From assembly GCA_023413185.1 (NCBI GenBank), contig JAEZQD010000119.1, forward strand, positions 1 to 32,118: 32,118 nt of DNA, given 5' to 3'. The position numbers and the translations under genes were made by a program. Below the pieces are notes generated by a model that did no database searches, was not told the origin of the DNA, and was given only the letters and a program-made list of their open reading frames with translations. Of the stretch, positions 15,980 to 23,972 are shown one piece after another (the stretch's first letter is position 1; each line of letters starts with the position of its first letter). This stretch comes from Bacillota bacterium (GTDB lineage: Bacteria; Bacillota; Clostridia; Oscillospirales; Ruminococcaceae).

Positions 15980-17377
15980 TCACCTTCCCGTTGCAGGGCG
16001 GGCACGCATTGCAAGGGCATGCTCCGTCACAATACATGCAAGCACAATATAAAAAAACTTGTCGTTTACAAAGCCGTAACGACCCGAGATAAACGCACCG
16101 AAGTACACAAACGCCGCCACGGTCAGCGGTCCGAGCGCACGACCCGGACGACGCGTAAAAACCGCCCAAAGGCTGGCGAAGATAGAGGCGCAAAGTCCAA
16201 GCGAAAGAAGGATACGAACCAGCCCGCCGTTTAAATAATCGGCGAGCACAAAGTTGTGCGGGTTCATCCAATTCTTTGGTTTTGGCTCGACGCTTTGATA
16301 AAGCGTTGCAAGGGCCTTGTCAGAGGTATGGTCGTACAGGTACGAGTCGTAGCCGCTGCCGCGCCCTACTAGTATGTCCTGAAAATCGTAATCTAGTGCC
16401 GTGTCCGCCGCCACCTTCCATATTACGGCGCGCTTTTCAAACATCCCGCCGCCCGAGATGGAATCGATCACCGCATCTACGCTGTTTTCTTCGCTTACCA
16501 CCCCGCCGTCTTCTACAAGCTGCTCGTATTTGACGTCGGAGTACCGCTCAAAGCCCGCCTGCAGCAAAAAAACCGCGGCGGCACCCAGCGCGCACAGACC
16601 GCAACCGAAGCAAAGCCGTGCAAACGCCGTGCGCTCGGTGTCACTGTACCGCGCGATGTAAAATGCGCGAAACAGCAGCAGCAGGGTGACGGCGGGGAAC
16701 ATCAACAGGTAGGTTCGCCGCGAGCCGCTTACCGTAATGGCTGCGGCAAACAGCACCAAAACAGAAAACAGCAGCAGCAAGCGGCGCCGGCTTCGGCGGT
16801 TTGTGCCGAGAATACCGTAACCCATCAGCGCAAGGGCAACAAAGAGGTTTTCGGCATAGCGGTTGTAATCGGCAATCGTCGAAAGGCGCCGGATGTAGGG
16901 CAGGGCGACCAGTTCGTAGATGAAGTAGTTCGCAACCGAAAACAGCAGTACGGCGGCACCCGACCACCCAAGGGTCAGGTATAGCCGGTTCAGATGCAGT
17001 TCATCCCGCGCATAACACAGGGTTGGGACCAGAAACAGCAGCATCGGCAGCACCACATAGTATTTGCGTGCGGCATACTCCACATCCGGCGAGTACAACA
17101 ACCCAACAGCGTCCCACACCAGATACCCCAAAAGCAAAAACAACGGCAGAAGGATGCGCCCATTGCGCAAAGCCGTCGGCAGCAGCAGCGAAAAGCCCTC
17201 CCGCAATAGGGTAACGCGCAGCAAAAGCACGACAAAGGCGGCAATATAAAACCCCTTAAAAAGGCTGATTGGCAAGGGGACGGCAATTTCAAATGTCATA
17301 AGGAACAGGCAGCCAAGGTATAATAGCTCAAATGTCTTTGGCGCGATGTGTTTTATTCGTTTTACTGCATCGTTCAA
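15980..17377 (-). CDS. O-antigen ligase/polymerase-like membrane protein (Wzy/WaaL family)
   Basis: A 465-residue polytopic membrane protein with about ten or more hydrophobic segments spread over its length. The family block appears as VSGSRRTYLLMF in the middle, then a large outside loop (about residues 280-370) with KRAVIWKVAAD, LVGRGSGYDSY and NPHNFVLADYLNGG, where the conserved Arg and His residues of Wzy/WaaL proteins reside. It most likely polymerises the flipped repeat units on the outer face of the membrane. The start is the TTG complementary to 17375-17377 with AGGAGAG eight bases upstream. It lies between the flippase and a glycosyltransferase. Ligase versus polymerase cannot be decided from sequence; the operon context favours a polymerase. 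Confidence 0.85.
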   Translation of the reverse strand: MNDAVKRIKHIAPKTFELLYLGCLFLMTFEIAVPLPISLFKGFYIAAFVVLLLRVTLLREGFSLLLPTALRNGRILLPLFLLLGYLVWDAVGLLYSPDVEYAARKYYVVLPMLLFLVPTLCYARDELHLNRLYLTLGWSGAAVLLFSVANYFIYELVALPYIRRLSTIADYNRYAENLFVALALMGYGILGTNRRSRRRLLLLFSVLVLFAAAITVSGSRRTYLLMFPAVTLLLLFRAFYIARYSDTERTAFARLCFGCGLCALGAAAVFLLQAGFERYSDVKYEQLVEDGGVVSEENSVDAVIDSISGGGMFEKRAVIWKVAADTALDYDFQDILVGRGSGYDSYLYDHTSDKALATLYQSVEPKPKNWMNPHNFVLADYLNGGLVRILLSLGLCASIFASLWAVFTRRPGRALGPLTVAAFVYFGAFISGRYGFVNDKFFYIVLACIVTEHALAMRARPATGR

Positions 17378-17424
17378 TGGCGTTTCTCTCCTGTTACCCG
17401 CACAGGCGGTATGATGCGTTGTGG

Positions 17425-18657
17425 TTATTCAGCGCGCGGCTTTTTGCCCTTTGTTAGCAGCCCGCGGCAGTACAGATAAAACGCCGCGTAGCTTACGGCA
17501 AGCAATAGGGATAGTATTGTTAAATACCGATTGATGTCCAGCGGATTAAAAATCTGAATCAAGGCGGGCAGCACCGACGCGGTAAGCAACGAGAACTGCC
17601 ACACCATTGACGCGCCCTGCCGCCCCGCCACAATCGCGCTGGTGGTTACGGGCATTACCACAAATCGCACAAAGAACATGGGAATCAGCGCGCGAACCAT
17701 GCCGCCTGCCGCCGCCCACTGCTCCCCTAAAAAGATGCGCAGGATGGGGGTGGCAAACAGGAACAGCACGGCAAAGATAGGCACCGAAAGGCAAAACAAT
17801 GTGCGGGTAATCGCGTCAAAGGTTCTTACGCTCAGCGACTTTGCGGATGCATCGTCGGCGCTTTTTTTCAAAAACACATTGCCCACCGCCCCGGATATAA
17901 CCGTCAGAGGCGTGCTGAGCACCTGGTTGACCAGCGTATAATACCCAAGCTGAGCGGGAGCAAAAAAGCCGTTGAGAAAATACGTAACAAGGTTATAGCT
18001 CAGTGTGTTTGCAAGGGTGCCTGGCAGGGTAAAGAGCGGGAACTTGCGGTGGCGTTTAGCCGCCGCCTTAATCAGTGAAAGGCTCGGTCGGGGCAGATAC
18101 CTGCGCGCGTCGTACAGCAGCAGAATGCATGCGACAAGATACGCCGTGACCTGACCGAGCATCAGTCCGTATGCGCCAAACCCCAGCAGACCAAGCCCAA
18201 CCTGCAGCACCGCTGCGGTGACCGAGCGCACAATGTTCGCCTGTGTGATGCGCTTGTAGCGGTCAAGGCGCAGGTTGTAGTAGCTTAAAGCGGTAAACAA
18301 AGAGGTGAACAGCACTGAAAGCGGCACCAGATACACCCAGCCGCTCTGCTCGCCCACAAAACGGGGAAAAAGCACAGCGACAAACGGCGTTGCCGCAAGA
18401 ACGAGAAGGCTTAGCAAACAGTTTATTATTATGCATAGCCATAAGGTCGCCGCGGCGTCCTTTTCATTATCGGCTACCACTATCGCAAGGTCATACTTGA
18501 GTGTGGCAAACACATCAAGGATGTTGACGGTAGACAAAAACAGCGCAAGCACGCTAAACAGCTCGGGCGAATAGATTCTGCCGAGCAGGGGGGAGGTGAT
18601 AAACGGTATGATCTGCGACACCACAGAGCCGCTCATCAGGATGAGGACATTTTGCAA
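17425..18657 (-). CDS. Wzx-like polysaccharide flippase
   Basis: A 410-residue (or slightly longer) membrane protein of the MOP/Wzx group that moves lipid-linked repeat units across the membrane. It has about twelve hydrophobic segments and the N-terminal signature MSGSVVSQIIPFITSPLLGRIYSPE, with FATLKYDLAIV and the mid-protein FPLFTLPGTLANTLSYN. The first conventional start in frame is the TTG complementary to 18655-18657, which has no ribosome binding site. The frame stays open upstream, encoding IRRDIIRRITGNPF, a normal flippase N-terminus, back to an ATC at 18697-18699 placed seven bases after a perfect AGGAGG (complement of 18707-18712). I therefore suspect that the real product starts at that ATC codon and has 424 residues, overlapping the end of the dehydratase gene. 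Confidence 0.88.
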   Translation of the reverse strand: MQNVLILMSGSVVSQIIPFITSPLLGRIYSPELFSVLALFLSTVNILDVFATLKYDLAIVVADNEKDAAATLWLCIIINCLLSLLVLAATPFVAVLFPRFVGEQSGWVYLVPLSVLFTSLFTALSYYNLRLDRYKRITQANIVRSVTAAVLQVGLGLLGFGAYGLMLGQVTAYLVACILLLYDARRYLPRPSLSLIKAAAKRHRKFPLFTLPGTLANTLSYNLVTYFLNGFFAPAQLGYYTLVNQVLSTPLTVISGAVGNVFLKKSADDASAKSLSVRTFDAITRTLFCLSVPIFAVLFLFATPILRIFLGEQWAAAGGMVRALIPMFFVRFVVMPVTTSAIVAGRQGASMVWQFSLLTASVLPALIQIFNPLDINRYLTILSLLLAVSYAAFYLYCRGLLTKGKKPRAE

Positions 18658-18671
18658 GAACGGGTTGCCGG

Positions 18672-20567
18672 TTATTCGCCTGATAATATCTCGTCGGATG
18701 ATGATTCCTCCTCAACCGTGCCACGCCCGTGAATAAAACTGGGAACCAGCCCGCGTACCGATTCGAATAGATCGGCGGTGCTTCCCCTCAGGCACGCATG
18801 TTCCAGCTCATCGAGCCGACGGGTAAACGCGGTAAAGTCACTGTCGCTTTGCTTGAGGACGAAGATCTTGTTGTTGTCGGTTTTTGATACGTCCTCCTCG
18901 GCGAGCTTAATCTCCTCAAACAGCTTTTCGCCCGGTCGCAGTCCGCAGAACTCTATTTTTATGTCAACGCCCGGTTTTAGCCCGTGCAGCATAATCAGGT
19001 CGCACGCAAGGTCGTATATGCGAACCGGCTGCCCCATATCCAGCACAAAGATTTCGCCGCCCGACGCAATGCCGCCCGCCTCTAAAACCAGCTGCACCGC
19101 CTCGGGGATGGTCATAAAATACCGCCGCATATCGGGATGCGTCACAGTTATCGGTCCGCCGTTTTCAATCTGTTTCATAAAAAACGGCACCACGCTGCCG
19201 CTGCTGCCCAGAACATTGCCAAAGCGCACGGCGGCAAACACCGTACTGCCGCTTGCACCCAACATCTGAATGCACCGCTCGGCAATGCGCTTGGATGCCC
19301 CCATGATGTTGGCGGGGTTTACCGCCTTGTCGGTGGAGATTAGCACAAACTGCCCGCAGTGATGACGGGAAGCGGCGCGTGCGACGGTGAGGGTGCCGAA
19401 AACGTTGTTCTTTATCGCCTCAAACGGGTTGTCCTCCATCATCGGCACATGCTTGTGCGCGGCGGCGTGAAACACCACGTCGGGGGCAAACTCGCCAAAC
19501 AACTGGGCAAGCCGCGCCGTATCGCGAATTGAGCCGATGCGCAGAAATAAACGATCCTCCGCAAAGGCATCGCGCAGCTCGTTACCCAGCTCAAACAGCC
19601 CGTTTTCATCTATGTCAAACACCACGACCCTTGCGGCGCCAAACTGCAAAACCTGACGGCAGATCTCCGAACCAATCGACCCCGCGCCACCCGTTACCAA
19701 AACGGTGCGTCCTTGTAAAAAGGCGCGCACCACCTTCATGTTCAGGTTAATCTTGTCGCGCCGCAGCAGGTCTTCCAGCCGAATGCCGCTGATGTTTGCC
19801 TTCTCGGGGCTGTCGATTGTTTCGATACTGCCAAAACGCGAAACATCCACCTTGCATTGGCGGCATACCGTTACAATCCGCTTCACAAGCTCGGTATCGG
19901 CACCGGGCAGCGCAATGATGACCTCGTCCGCGGCATAGGTGCGAACTGCATAAGCAAGGCTGCGAAAGCCGCCTACAACCCTTGCCGAACCAATGCGCTT
20001 GCCGTGCAGGGCGTGGTCGTCATCGATAAACGCCACGACCTTTCGCCCCGAATGGGGATTAACCGACAGCTTGGTATAAAGATATTTGCCCATCTCCCCC
20101 GCGGCGTATATGATAACGCGCTTCGCGCCCTTGCTGCTCCACGTGCTTTCGTACCAAATATTTGCAATGCGCAGCCCCTTTACAACCATGCGTGCCATCA
20201 GCATAAGGCACAGCAAAAACGCGCAGATAATACCCATAACCTCCACCGGCATGCCCAGCCGAAGCGAGCGGTCCGCCAGTACCAGTGAGGCAAACACCAT
20301 GGCGGAGGAAGGGAGCAACAGCGAGATATGCGCAACGTCAATACTTCGCCGCATGGGGGAGTAGACCCGAAACAACGCATTAAACAATACCGTAAACACA
20401 AATACCGCAAGGATGTAAAAGTTGGTGTTTTCGGTATAGTGCGTGGGAATCCTACCCACAAAGCCGAATTTAAGCCGAAACCCGATAATGACAGAGCCCG
20501 CCGAGCACAAAAGGTCCAAAAAGCCGAGAAGCAGAACATATCTTGCCCTTGTTGCTTTAGCGCTCAT
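18672..20567 (-). CDS. Membrane-bound nucleotide-sugar 4,6-dehydratase (PglF/CapD/FlaA1 type)
   Basis: A 631-residue protein with four N-terminal membrane helices (about 9-31, 50-70, 80-97, 108-128), a first Rossmann-like domain (VIIYAAGEMGKYL from 151) and a C-terminal short-chain dehydratase domain with TGGAGSIGSE at 292-301, AAHKHVPMMEDNP, STDKAVNP (411-418) and MGASKR (422-427). As in PglF-type enzymes, the tyrosine of the YxxxK motif is replaced by Met. The probable reaction is UDP-GlcNAc to its 4-keto-6-deoxy form, the precursor of bacillosamine- or fucosamine-type sugars. The start ATG has AAGGAA seven bases upstream. It is the first gene of the polysaccharide operon, and its acidic Ser/Glu-rich tail overlaps the ribosome binding site of the flippase. 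Confidence 0.93.
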   Translation of the reverse strand: MSAKATRARYVLLLGFLDLLCSAGSVIIGFRLKFGFVGRIPTHYTENTNFYILAVFVFTVLFNALFRVYSPMRRSIDVAHISLLLPSSAMVFASLVLADRSLRLGMPVEVMGIICAFLLCLMLMARMVVKGLRIANIWYESTWSSKGAKRVIIYAAGEMGKYLYTKLSVNPHSGRKVVAFIDDDHALHGKRIGSARVVGGFRSLAYAVRTYAADEVIIALPGADTELVKRIVTVCRQCKVDVSRFGSIETIDSPEKANISGIRLEDLLRRDKINLNMKVVRAFLQGRTVLVTGGAGSIGSEICRQVLQFGAARVVVFDIDENGLFELGNELRDAFAEDRLFLRIGSIRDTARLAQLFGEFAPDVVFHAAAHKHVPMMEDNPFEAIKNNVFGTLTVARAASRHHCGQFVLISTDKAVNPANIMGASKRIAERCIQMLGASGSTVFAAVRFGNVLGSSGSVVPFFMKQIENGGPITVTHPDMRRYFMTIPEAVQLVLEAGGIASGGEIFVLDMGQPVRIYDLACDLIMLHGLKPGVDIKIEFCGLRPGEKLFEEIKLAEEDVSKTDNNKIFVLKQSDSDFTAFTRRLDELEHACLRGSTADLFESVRGLVPSFIHGRGTVEEESSSDEILSGE

Positions 20568-20600
20568 TCATACTTCCTTGCCCTTCCCATGCCCATACCG

Positions 20601-20628
20601 ATAGTGTAAAAGCATTGTGGTGTGTCAA
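20601..20628 (-). promoter_or_regulatory. Possible promoter of the polysaccharide operon
   Basis: On the minus strand a perfect TTGACA (complement of 20623-20628) is followed by 16 bp and CACTAT (complement of 20601-20606). An alternative TACACT lies with only 14 bp spacing. The -10 is poor, so the call rests mainly on the -35 and the position about 35 bp before the first gene. Confidence 0.4.
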
Positions 20629-20769
20629 ACAGCATTAGTATTTGCGTGCCACAACAAATAAATGCAATTTAATCGCAAAAAAGCCCTGTGGGAGGGAGTG
20701 GATGACGCATCATCTCACCACCGCCACACAGGCGCTTGTAGGAACACAACCATTGCTTTTGCAAGCCGT

Positions 20770-21471
20770 TTACCGGCAGCCGCTTCCCGGCATAGAGATA
20801 CAGCCCTGAGAATAGGGGATGACAAAGGTGGGAATACCGGTGGAATACGGGGCGATTTCGTATTGCTGATAGTACACAACAATCCCTTCGGGCGTAAGAT
20901 AGAACTGACGTTCGTTTAAGTAGCGAACGGTCAGGCACGCGTAATCGTCAAAATAGATTGTATCGTCGGTCTCCATCTGCTCGGCTATCTGTTTGTTAAT
21001 GTATTCGATGAGGTACGCCTTGTAGTTGACAGGGCGCGCAAACAGGTCGCGCATCAGCAGGCAGCTGCCGCGCTGAAGATTCCAGCTATCCGAGCAGCGC
21101 ACCGTGTTGCCGTGGGCACCGCCCGTAAACTCGTACTGGTCAAAATACAGGCTCAGTACGCCGTTTTGGTTAAACGGTGTTTGAAACGTTACCGTAAGGT
21201 CATAGCGGGGCATCCGCGCGTTGTTTTCATTCTCCTGCGTTTGGGCACCCGCCACCTCGTTTGTCGCCTGACAAAACAGCTCGCGAACCCTACCCTGCTG
21301 CAAGGCCTGTGCCTTTGCCTTGTACAGGCAGTTCATCTCACACAGCATCCGCTGAAAGTAGGTGCCCGAAAACTGGGGATACGTAATCTTATAATGCAGC
21401 ACCGCATTTTGCTGATGACTTAATTCGCTTTCCATTGTAACGGTATCCACCCACGCAGCACAGTTTGCCAT
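20770..21471 (-). CDS. DUF3298/DUF4163 domain protein without visible signal peptide
   Basis: A 233-residue protein. The middle has FDQYEFTGGAHGNT, the hallmark of the DUF4163/PdaC-like region, and the C-terminus has VVYYQQYEIAPYSTGIP followed by VIPYSQ, typical of DUF3298. Related proteins are usually exported or anchored and include the RsiV anti-sigma factor and PdaC-type cell-wall proteins. Here no signal peptide or membrane helix is seen before the domain, so it may be cytoplasmic or the start may be misplaced. The ATG complementary to 21469-21471 has GGAGG five bases upstream; an ATG four codons earlier overlaps that site. It is a single-gene unit upstream of the polysaccharide operon, on the same strand and divergent from the transporter gene. 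Function unknown. Confidence 0.8.
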   Translation of the reverse strand: MANCAAWVDTVTMESELSHQQNAVLHYKITYPQFSGTYFQRMLCEMNCLYKAKAQALQQGRVRELFCQATNEVAGAQTQENENNARMPRYDLTVTFQTPFNQNGVLSLYFDQYEFTGGAHGNTVRCSDSWNLQRGSCLLMRDLFARPVNYKAYLIEYINKQIAEQMETDDTIYFDDYACLTVRYLNERQFYLTPEGIVVYYQQYEIAPYSTGIPTFVIPYSQGCISMPGSGCR

Positions 21472-21705
21472 AACAACCTCCATCTCACCGCTTAACGGCG
21501 TAAATCAAATGGGGGGGTACCCCCCTTGCTTTGAGTATAGAACAATGCGTCGCAGTGTTTGGTGAGCGTACCTGCGAACCCTTCCGTTACAATAAATATG
21601 CGCAAAGTTCATTTTGCATACGTAAAAGTGGGCAATGGATTGGATTGTTTCTATCATCTGCATGAAAATTGTGCAGTATTGCGCAAATTTTTGGCATCGT
21701 CGTTC

Positions 21706-21734
21706 TTGCGCTGAATATTCCGAAATGCTAGAAT
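21706..21734 (+). promoter_or_regulatory. Promoter of the ECF transporter S component gene
   Basis: TTGCGC (21706-21711) is followed by 17 bp and TAGAAT (21729-21734). The -10 is good and the -35 moderate. Transcription would begin near 21741, giving a leader of about 75 bases. Confidence 0.5.
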
Positions 21735-21753
21735 ATTGCTAATATGGTTCGAG

Positions 21754-21796
21754 GCTGCATGGGAAACACGTTTCACACGGTTTTAACGTGGGCAGC
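21754..21796 (+). promoter_or_regulatory. Structured 5' leader of the transporter gene
   Basis: Nested inverted repeats lie between the promoter and the start codon: GCTGC (21754-21758) pairs with GCAGC (21792-21796), and inside them CACGTT (21767-21772) pairs with AACGTG (21785-21790). This could be a small cis-acting RNA or a protein-binding element. It matches no riboswitch class that I can recognise. Confidence 0.4.
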
Positions 21797-21816
21797 GCAA
21801 TGAAAGGAAGAACAAA

Positions 21817-22404
21817 ATGAACAGAAGCATCAAGATCTACCGTCTGACGGCGGCGGCGCTGCTTTGCGCGGTTGGCATTGTCATACCCATGTTCTCACCG
21901 CTCAAGGTTGTTCTGGAGCCTGCGTCGTTTACACTGGCAAGCCATGTTGCGGTGTTCCTGTCAATGCTTATCTCCCCTGCGGTGGCAATCGCAGTATCCT
22001 TCGGCACCACAATCGGTTTTTTCCTCGGCGGATTTCCGCTTGTTATCGTGCTTCGCGCGCTTACGCATGTTGTGTTTGCCTGTGCGGGCGCCTTCTGGCT
22101 CAAACGCCATCCATACACCCTGCTGTCCCCGGCAAAGACCGCCGGCTTTTGCGGAGCCATCTCATTGCTTCACGGGGTGTGCGAGGTACTGGTGGTTATT
22201 CCGTTCTACTTTGGCAACCTGCTTGCGCCCAAGAACTACGACACCCCCTTTCTGTACTCGGTTGTTTTGCTTGTGGGGGTAGGCACAGTTATTCACAGCA
22301 GTGTGGATTTCTACATCTCGCTGTTACTGTGGCGCGTACTCACAAAAAACCGTGAGATTGCAAAGATCTCCACCGTGACATTCGACCGCGCCAGTCTGCA
22401 GTAA
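21817..22404 (+). CDS. ECF transporter S component (vitamin uptake, possibly niacin, NiaX-like)
   Basis: A 195-residue membrane protein with six hydrophobic segments, the size and shape of an ECF substrate-binding subunit. The N-terminal run VIPMFSPLKVVLEPASFTLASH, followed by TIGFFLGGFPLVIVLRALTHVVFA and HGVCEVLVVIPFYFG, resembles niacin-type NiaX proteins as I remember them, but the substrate is an inference. Such S components share the energising EcfA/EcfA'/EcfT module, usually encoded elsewhere, and none is adjacent here. The start ATG follows AAAGGAAG. The gene has its own promoter (21706-21734), a folded leader and a hairpin after the stop, so it is a single-gene unit, probably controlled by the vitamin. 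Confidence 0.8.
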   Translation: MNRSIKIYRLTAAALLCAVGIVIPMFSPLKVVLEPASFTLASHVAVFLSMLISPAVAIAVSFGTTIGFFLGGFPLVIVLRALTHVVFACAGAFWLKRHPYTLLSPAKTAGFCGAISLLHGVCEVLVVIPFYFGNLLAPKNYDTPFLYSVVLLVGVGTVIHSSVDFYISLLLWRVLTKNREIAKISTVTFDRASLQ

Positions 22405-22428
22405 TCCTGCGTGCACGAAGCATAGTTT

Positions 22429-22463
22429 CGGCTCAGCCCTCATGTCGAAAACGGGCTGAGCCG
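22429..22463 (+). terminator. Hairpin terminator after the transporter gene
   Basis: A perfect 11-bp stem pairs CGGCTCAGCCC (22429-22439) with GGGCTGAGCCG (22453-22463), followed by GTTTGCGTTT. The stem is strong and the U tract weak. Confidence 0.65.
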
Positions 22464-22569
22464 GTTTGCGTTTCGTGGGGGGAAGTGCCCTGCCGGCAAT
22501 AGAGAATTCGCCTTGGGTTCAACTCATAACGAGCCTAGTTCGTCCGTAGGGTACGAGGGGCTGGATACG

Positions 22570-23709
22570 TTACTGCCACAGCGCGGCGTTTGCCTCCTCA
22601 TCCATCTTTTCAAACTGCGGTATATTTCCGCCCAGGGCTTCTACGGTGGGGTCGACAAAAGCGTACTTGCGATAGTATTCTTTTGTTTGGTCTTCCCGCA
22701 CAACAGGGGATTTATGGTGCTCAAGAAGGTCAATAATATGATAAACGTCAATCCAGATCTCGTTGTTGCTCTCCTTTTGCGACTCGTCAAAGATCAGCTG
22801 CATCCCAAAATGCAGGTGGGGCACAGACATGCCGTTTACGTTTTCAGTATCCGAGTAGCCGGTCATGCCAAGGTAGCCGATGATGTCGCCCGCCTCAATG
22901 ACGGCACCCTCCTTTAAGTCGGCGTGGTAGGGGCGGTTCTTGCGCATATGCGCGTAGTAATAGTACCGCTTGCCGTCCAGGCTGCGGATACCTACCCGCC
23001 AACCGCCGAAGCGGTTCCAACCCACCGTCTCCACCACGCCCGATTCCACCGCAATAATCGGCGTGCCGATGCTGCCCAGCAGGTCGTTGCCCAGATGGGT
23101 GCGCCGAAAGCCGAACGAGCGGGAGTTGCCGAAATCGTCGTAGTGCGAATAACAGTACCCGTACGCGATGGGCGAGTATGCCTTGAGCCCGTACTTATCC
23201 TCATAGACCACCGTGCCGTTTTCCAGCGACTCGGCTGTTTGTATCTGGTACGTTCCCGTCAGCCCGCCCAGCACCGCATCGTACGCCTCGTAATAGTAGT
23301 CGTAATATTTCATGTCGGCGACAAGCTCCTGCATCTTGGCACCGCCGCGTAGCTTTTCCACCAGCGCATCCATGTCCTTTGCCTTGTACTTTTTAAAGTT
23401 GCCGCCGTATTTTGTGCCGAGATACGCCAGCAGTTCTATCCAGTTCAGCGGAGCATCGCCATCGTGGCTGTCAATATCAAGCTTCAGCGCCTTTTCCATC
23501 GCTGCGGAGGTCACGGTAAAGTCCACCCATTTAATATAGTCGTCGTCCTTCTTCGGCTGCGAATCCCCCGCACTCCCTTGCGCGGATGCCCGCAGCGCAG
23601 CGGAACCGGGCAGGAGCAAAAGAAGTAGGTTTACGGCTATGGCCGCGCAAAGCAGCAAAACACATACCGAAAACAACCTTTTTTTCACAAAGCCGAGTAT
23701 ACGGTTCAA
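22570..23709 (-). CDS. Membrane-anchored M23 family metallopeptidase
   Basis: A 379-residue protein with a basic start (VKKR), one membrane-spanning or uncleaved signal segment at about 13-34, a helical linker region, and a C-terminal LytM/M23 zinc endopeptidase domain. The zinc and catalytic residues are complete: His205 and Asp209 in THLGNDLLG, His254 in YYAHM, and His298/His300 in PHLHFG. It is predicted to cut peptidoglycan cross-bridges outside the membrane. The TTG complementary to 23707-23709, after GGTGGTGAT, gives a clean membrane anchor; the frame extends 30 codons further with no support. The YYDYYYEAYDAVLGGLTG region before the domain is also seen in other clostridial M23 proteins. 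It is divergent to the site-2 protease gene. A sporulation role is possible but not shown. Confidence 0.88.
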   Translation of the reverse strand: MNRILGFVKKRLFSVCVLLLCAAIAVNLLLLLLPGSAALRASAQGSAGDSQPKKDDDYIKWVDFTVTSAAMEKALKLDIDSHDGDAPLNWIELLAYLGTKYGGNFKKYKAKDMDALVEKLRGGAKMQELVADMKYYDYYYEAYDAVLGGLTGTYQIQTAESLENGTVVYEDKYGLKAYSPIAYGYCYSHYDDFGNSRSFGFRRTHLGNDLLGSIGTPIIAVESGVVETVGWNRFGGWRVGIRSLDGKRYYYYAHMRKNRPYHADLKEGAVIEAGDIIGYLGMTGYSDTENVNGMSVPHLHFGMQLIFDESQKESNNEIWIDVYHIIDLLEHHKSPVVREDQTKEYYRKYAFVDPTVEALGGNIPQFEKMDEEANAALWQ

Positions 23710-23862
23710 AAGAACATCACCACCGCAGCGTGATATCGTGTCTGAGGGGCAGTCGCTATATAAAAGGCTATGTATTTTTGCGTAAGAATAGAAGTGCAAC
23801 CGCGTCCGTTCCGCAGGTTTTTAACGCACTGTCGCTGCCGCCTTAATAAACTGTGAACGCTA

Positions 23863-23891
23863 TTGTGTTTTCGCATTTAACAATTTATAAT
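23863..23891 (+). promoter_or_regulatory. Promoter of the site-2 protease-scpAB operon
   Basis: TTGTGT (23863-23868) is followed by exactly 17 bp and a perfect TATAAT (23886-23891), about 80 bp before the GTG start of the protease gene. Confidence 0.6.
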
Positions 23892-23972
23892 AAAACTGTT
23901 GATTAAATTTACCTGTTTTCTGTCGGCAAGGGCAACGCCCCGCCGTTTTACTATATGACGGGAGGATAACCT

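Larger units (their letters stand above)
21472..21816. other. Divergent intergenic region (345 bp) with palindrome and two promoter candidates
   Basis: No gene is seen here. The left part holds a perfect 14-bp palindrome, GGGGGGTACCCCCC (21512-21525), next to a minus-strand -10-like TATACT (complement of 21534-21539) that lacks a good -35. The right part holds the plus-strand promoter and structured leader of the transporter gene. TGCGCAAA occurs twice (near 21599 and 21680). Confidence 0.6.

Noticed and set aside
21744..21760. GGTTCGAGGC resembling a tRNA T-loop
   Set aside because: No acceptor stem, anticodon arm or CCA context can be built around it.
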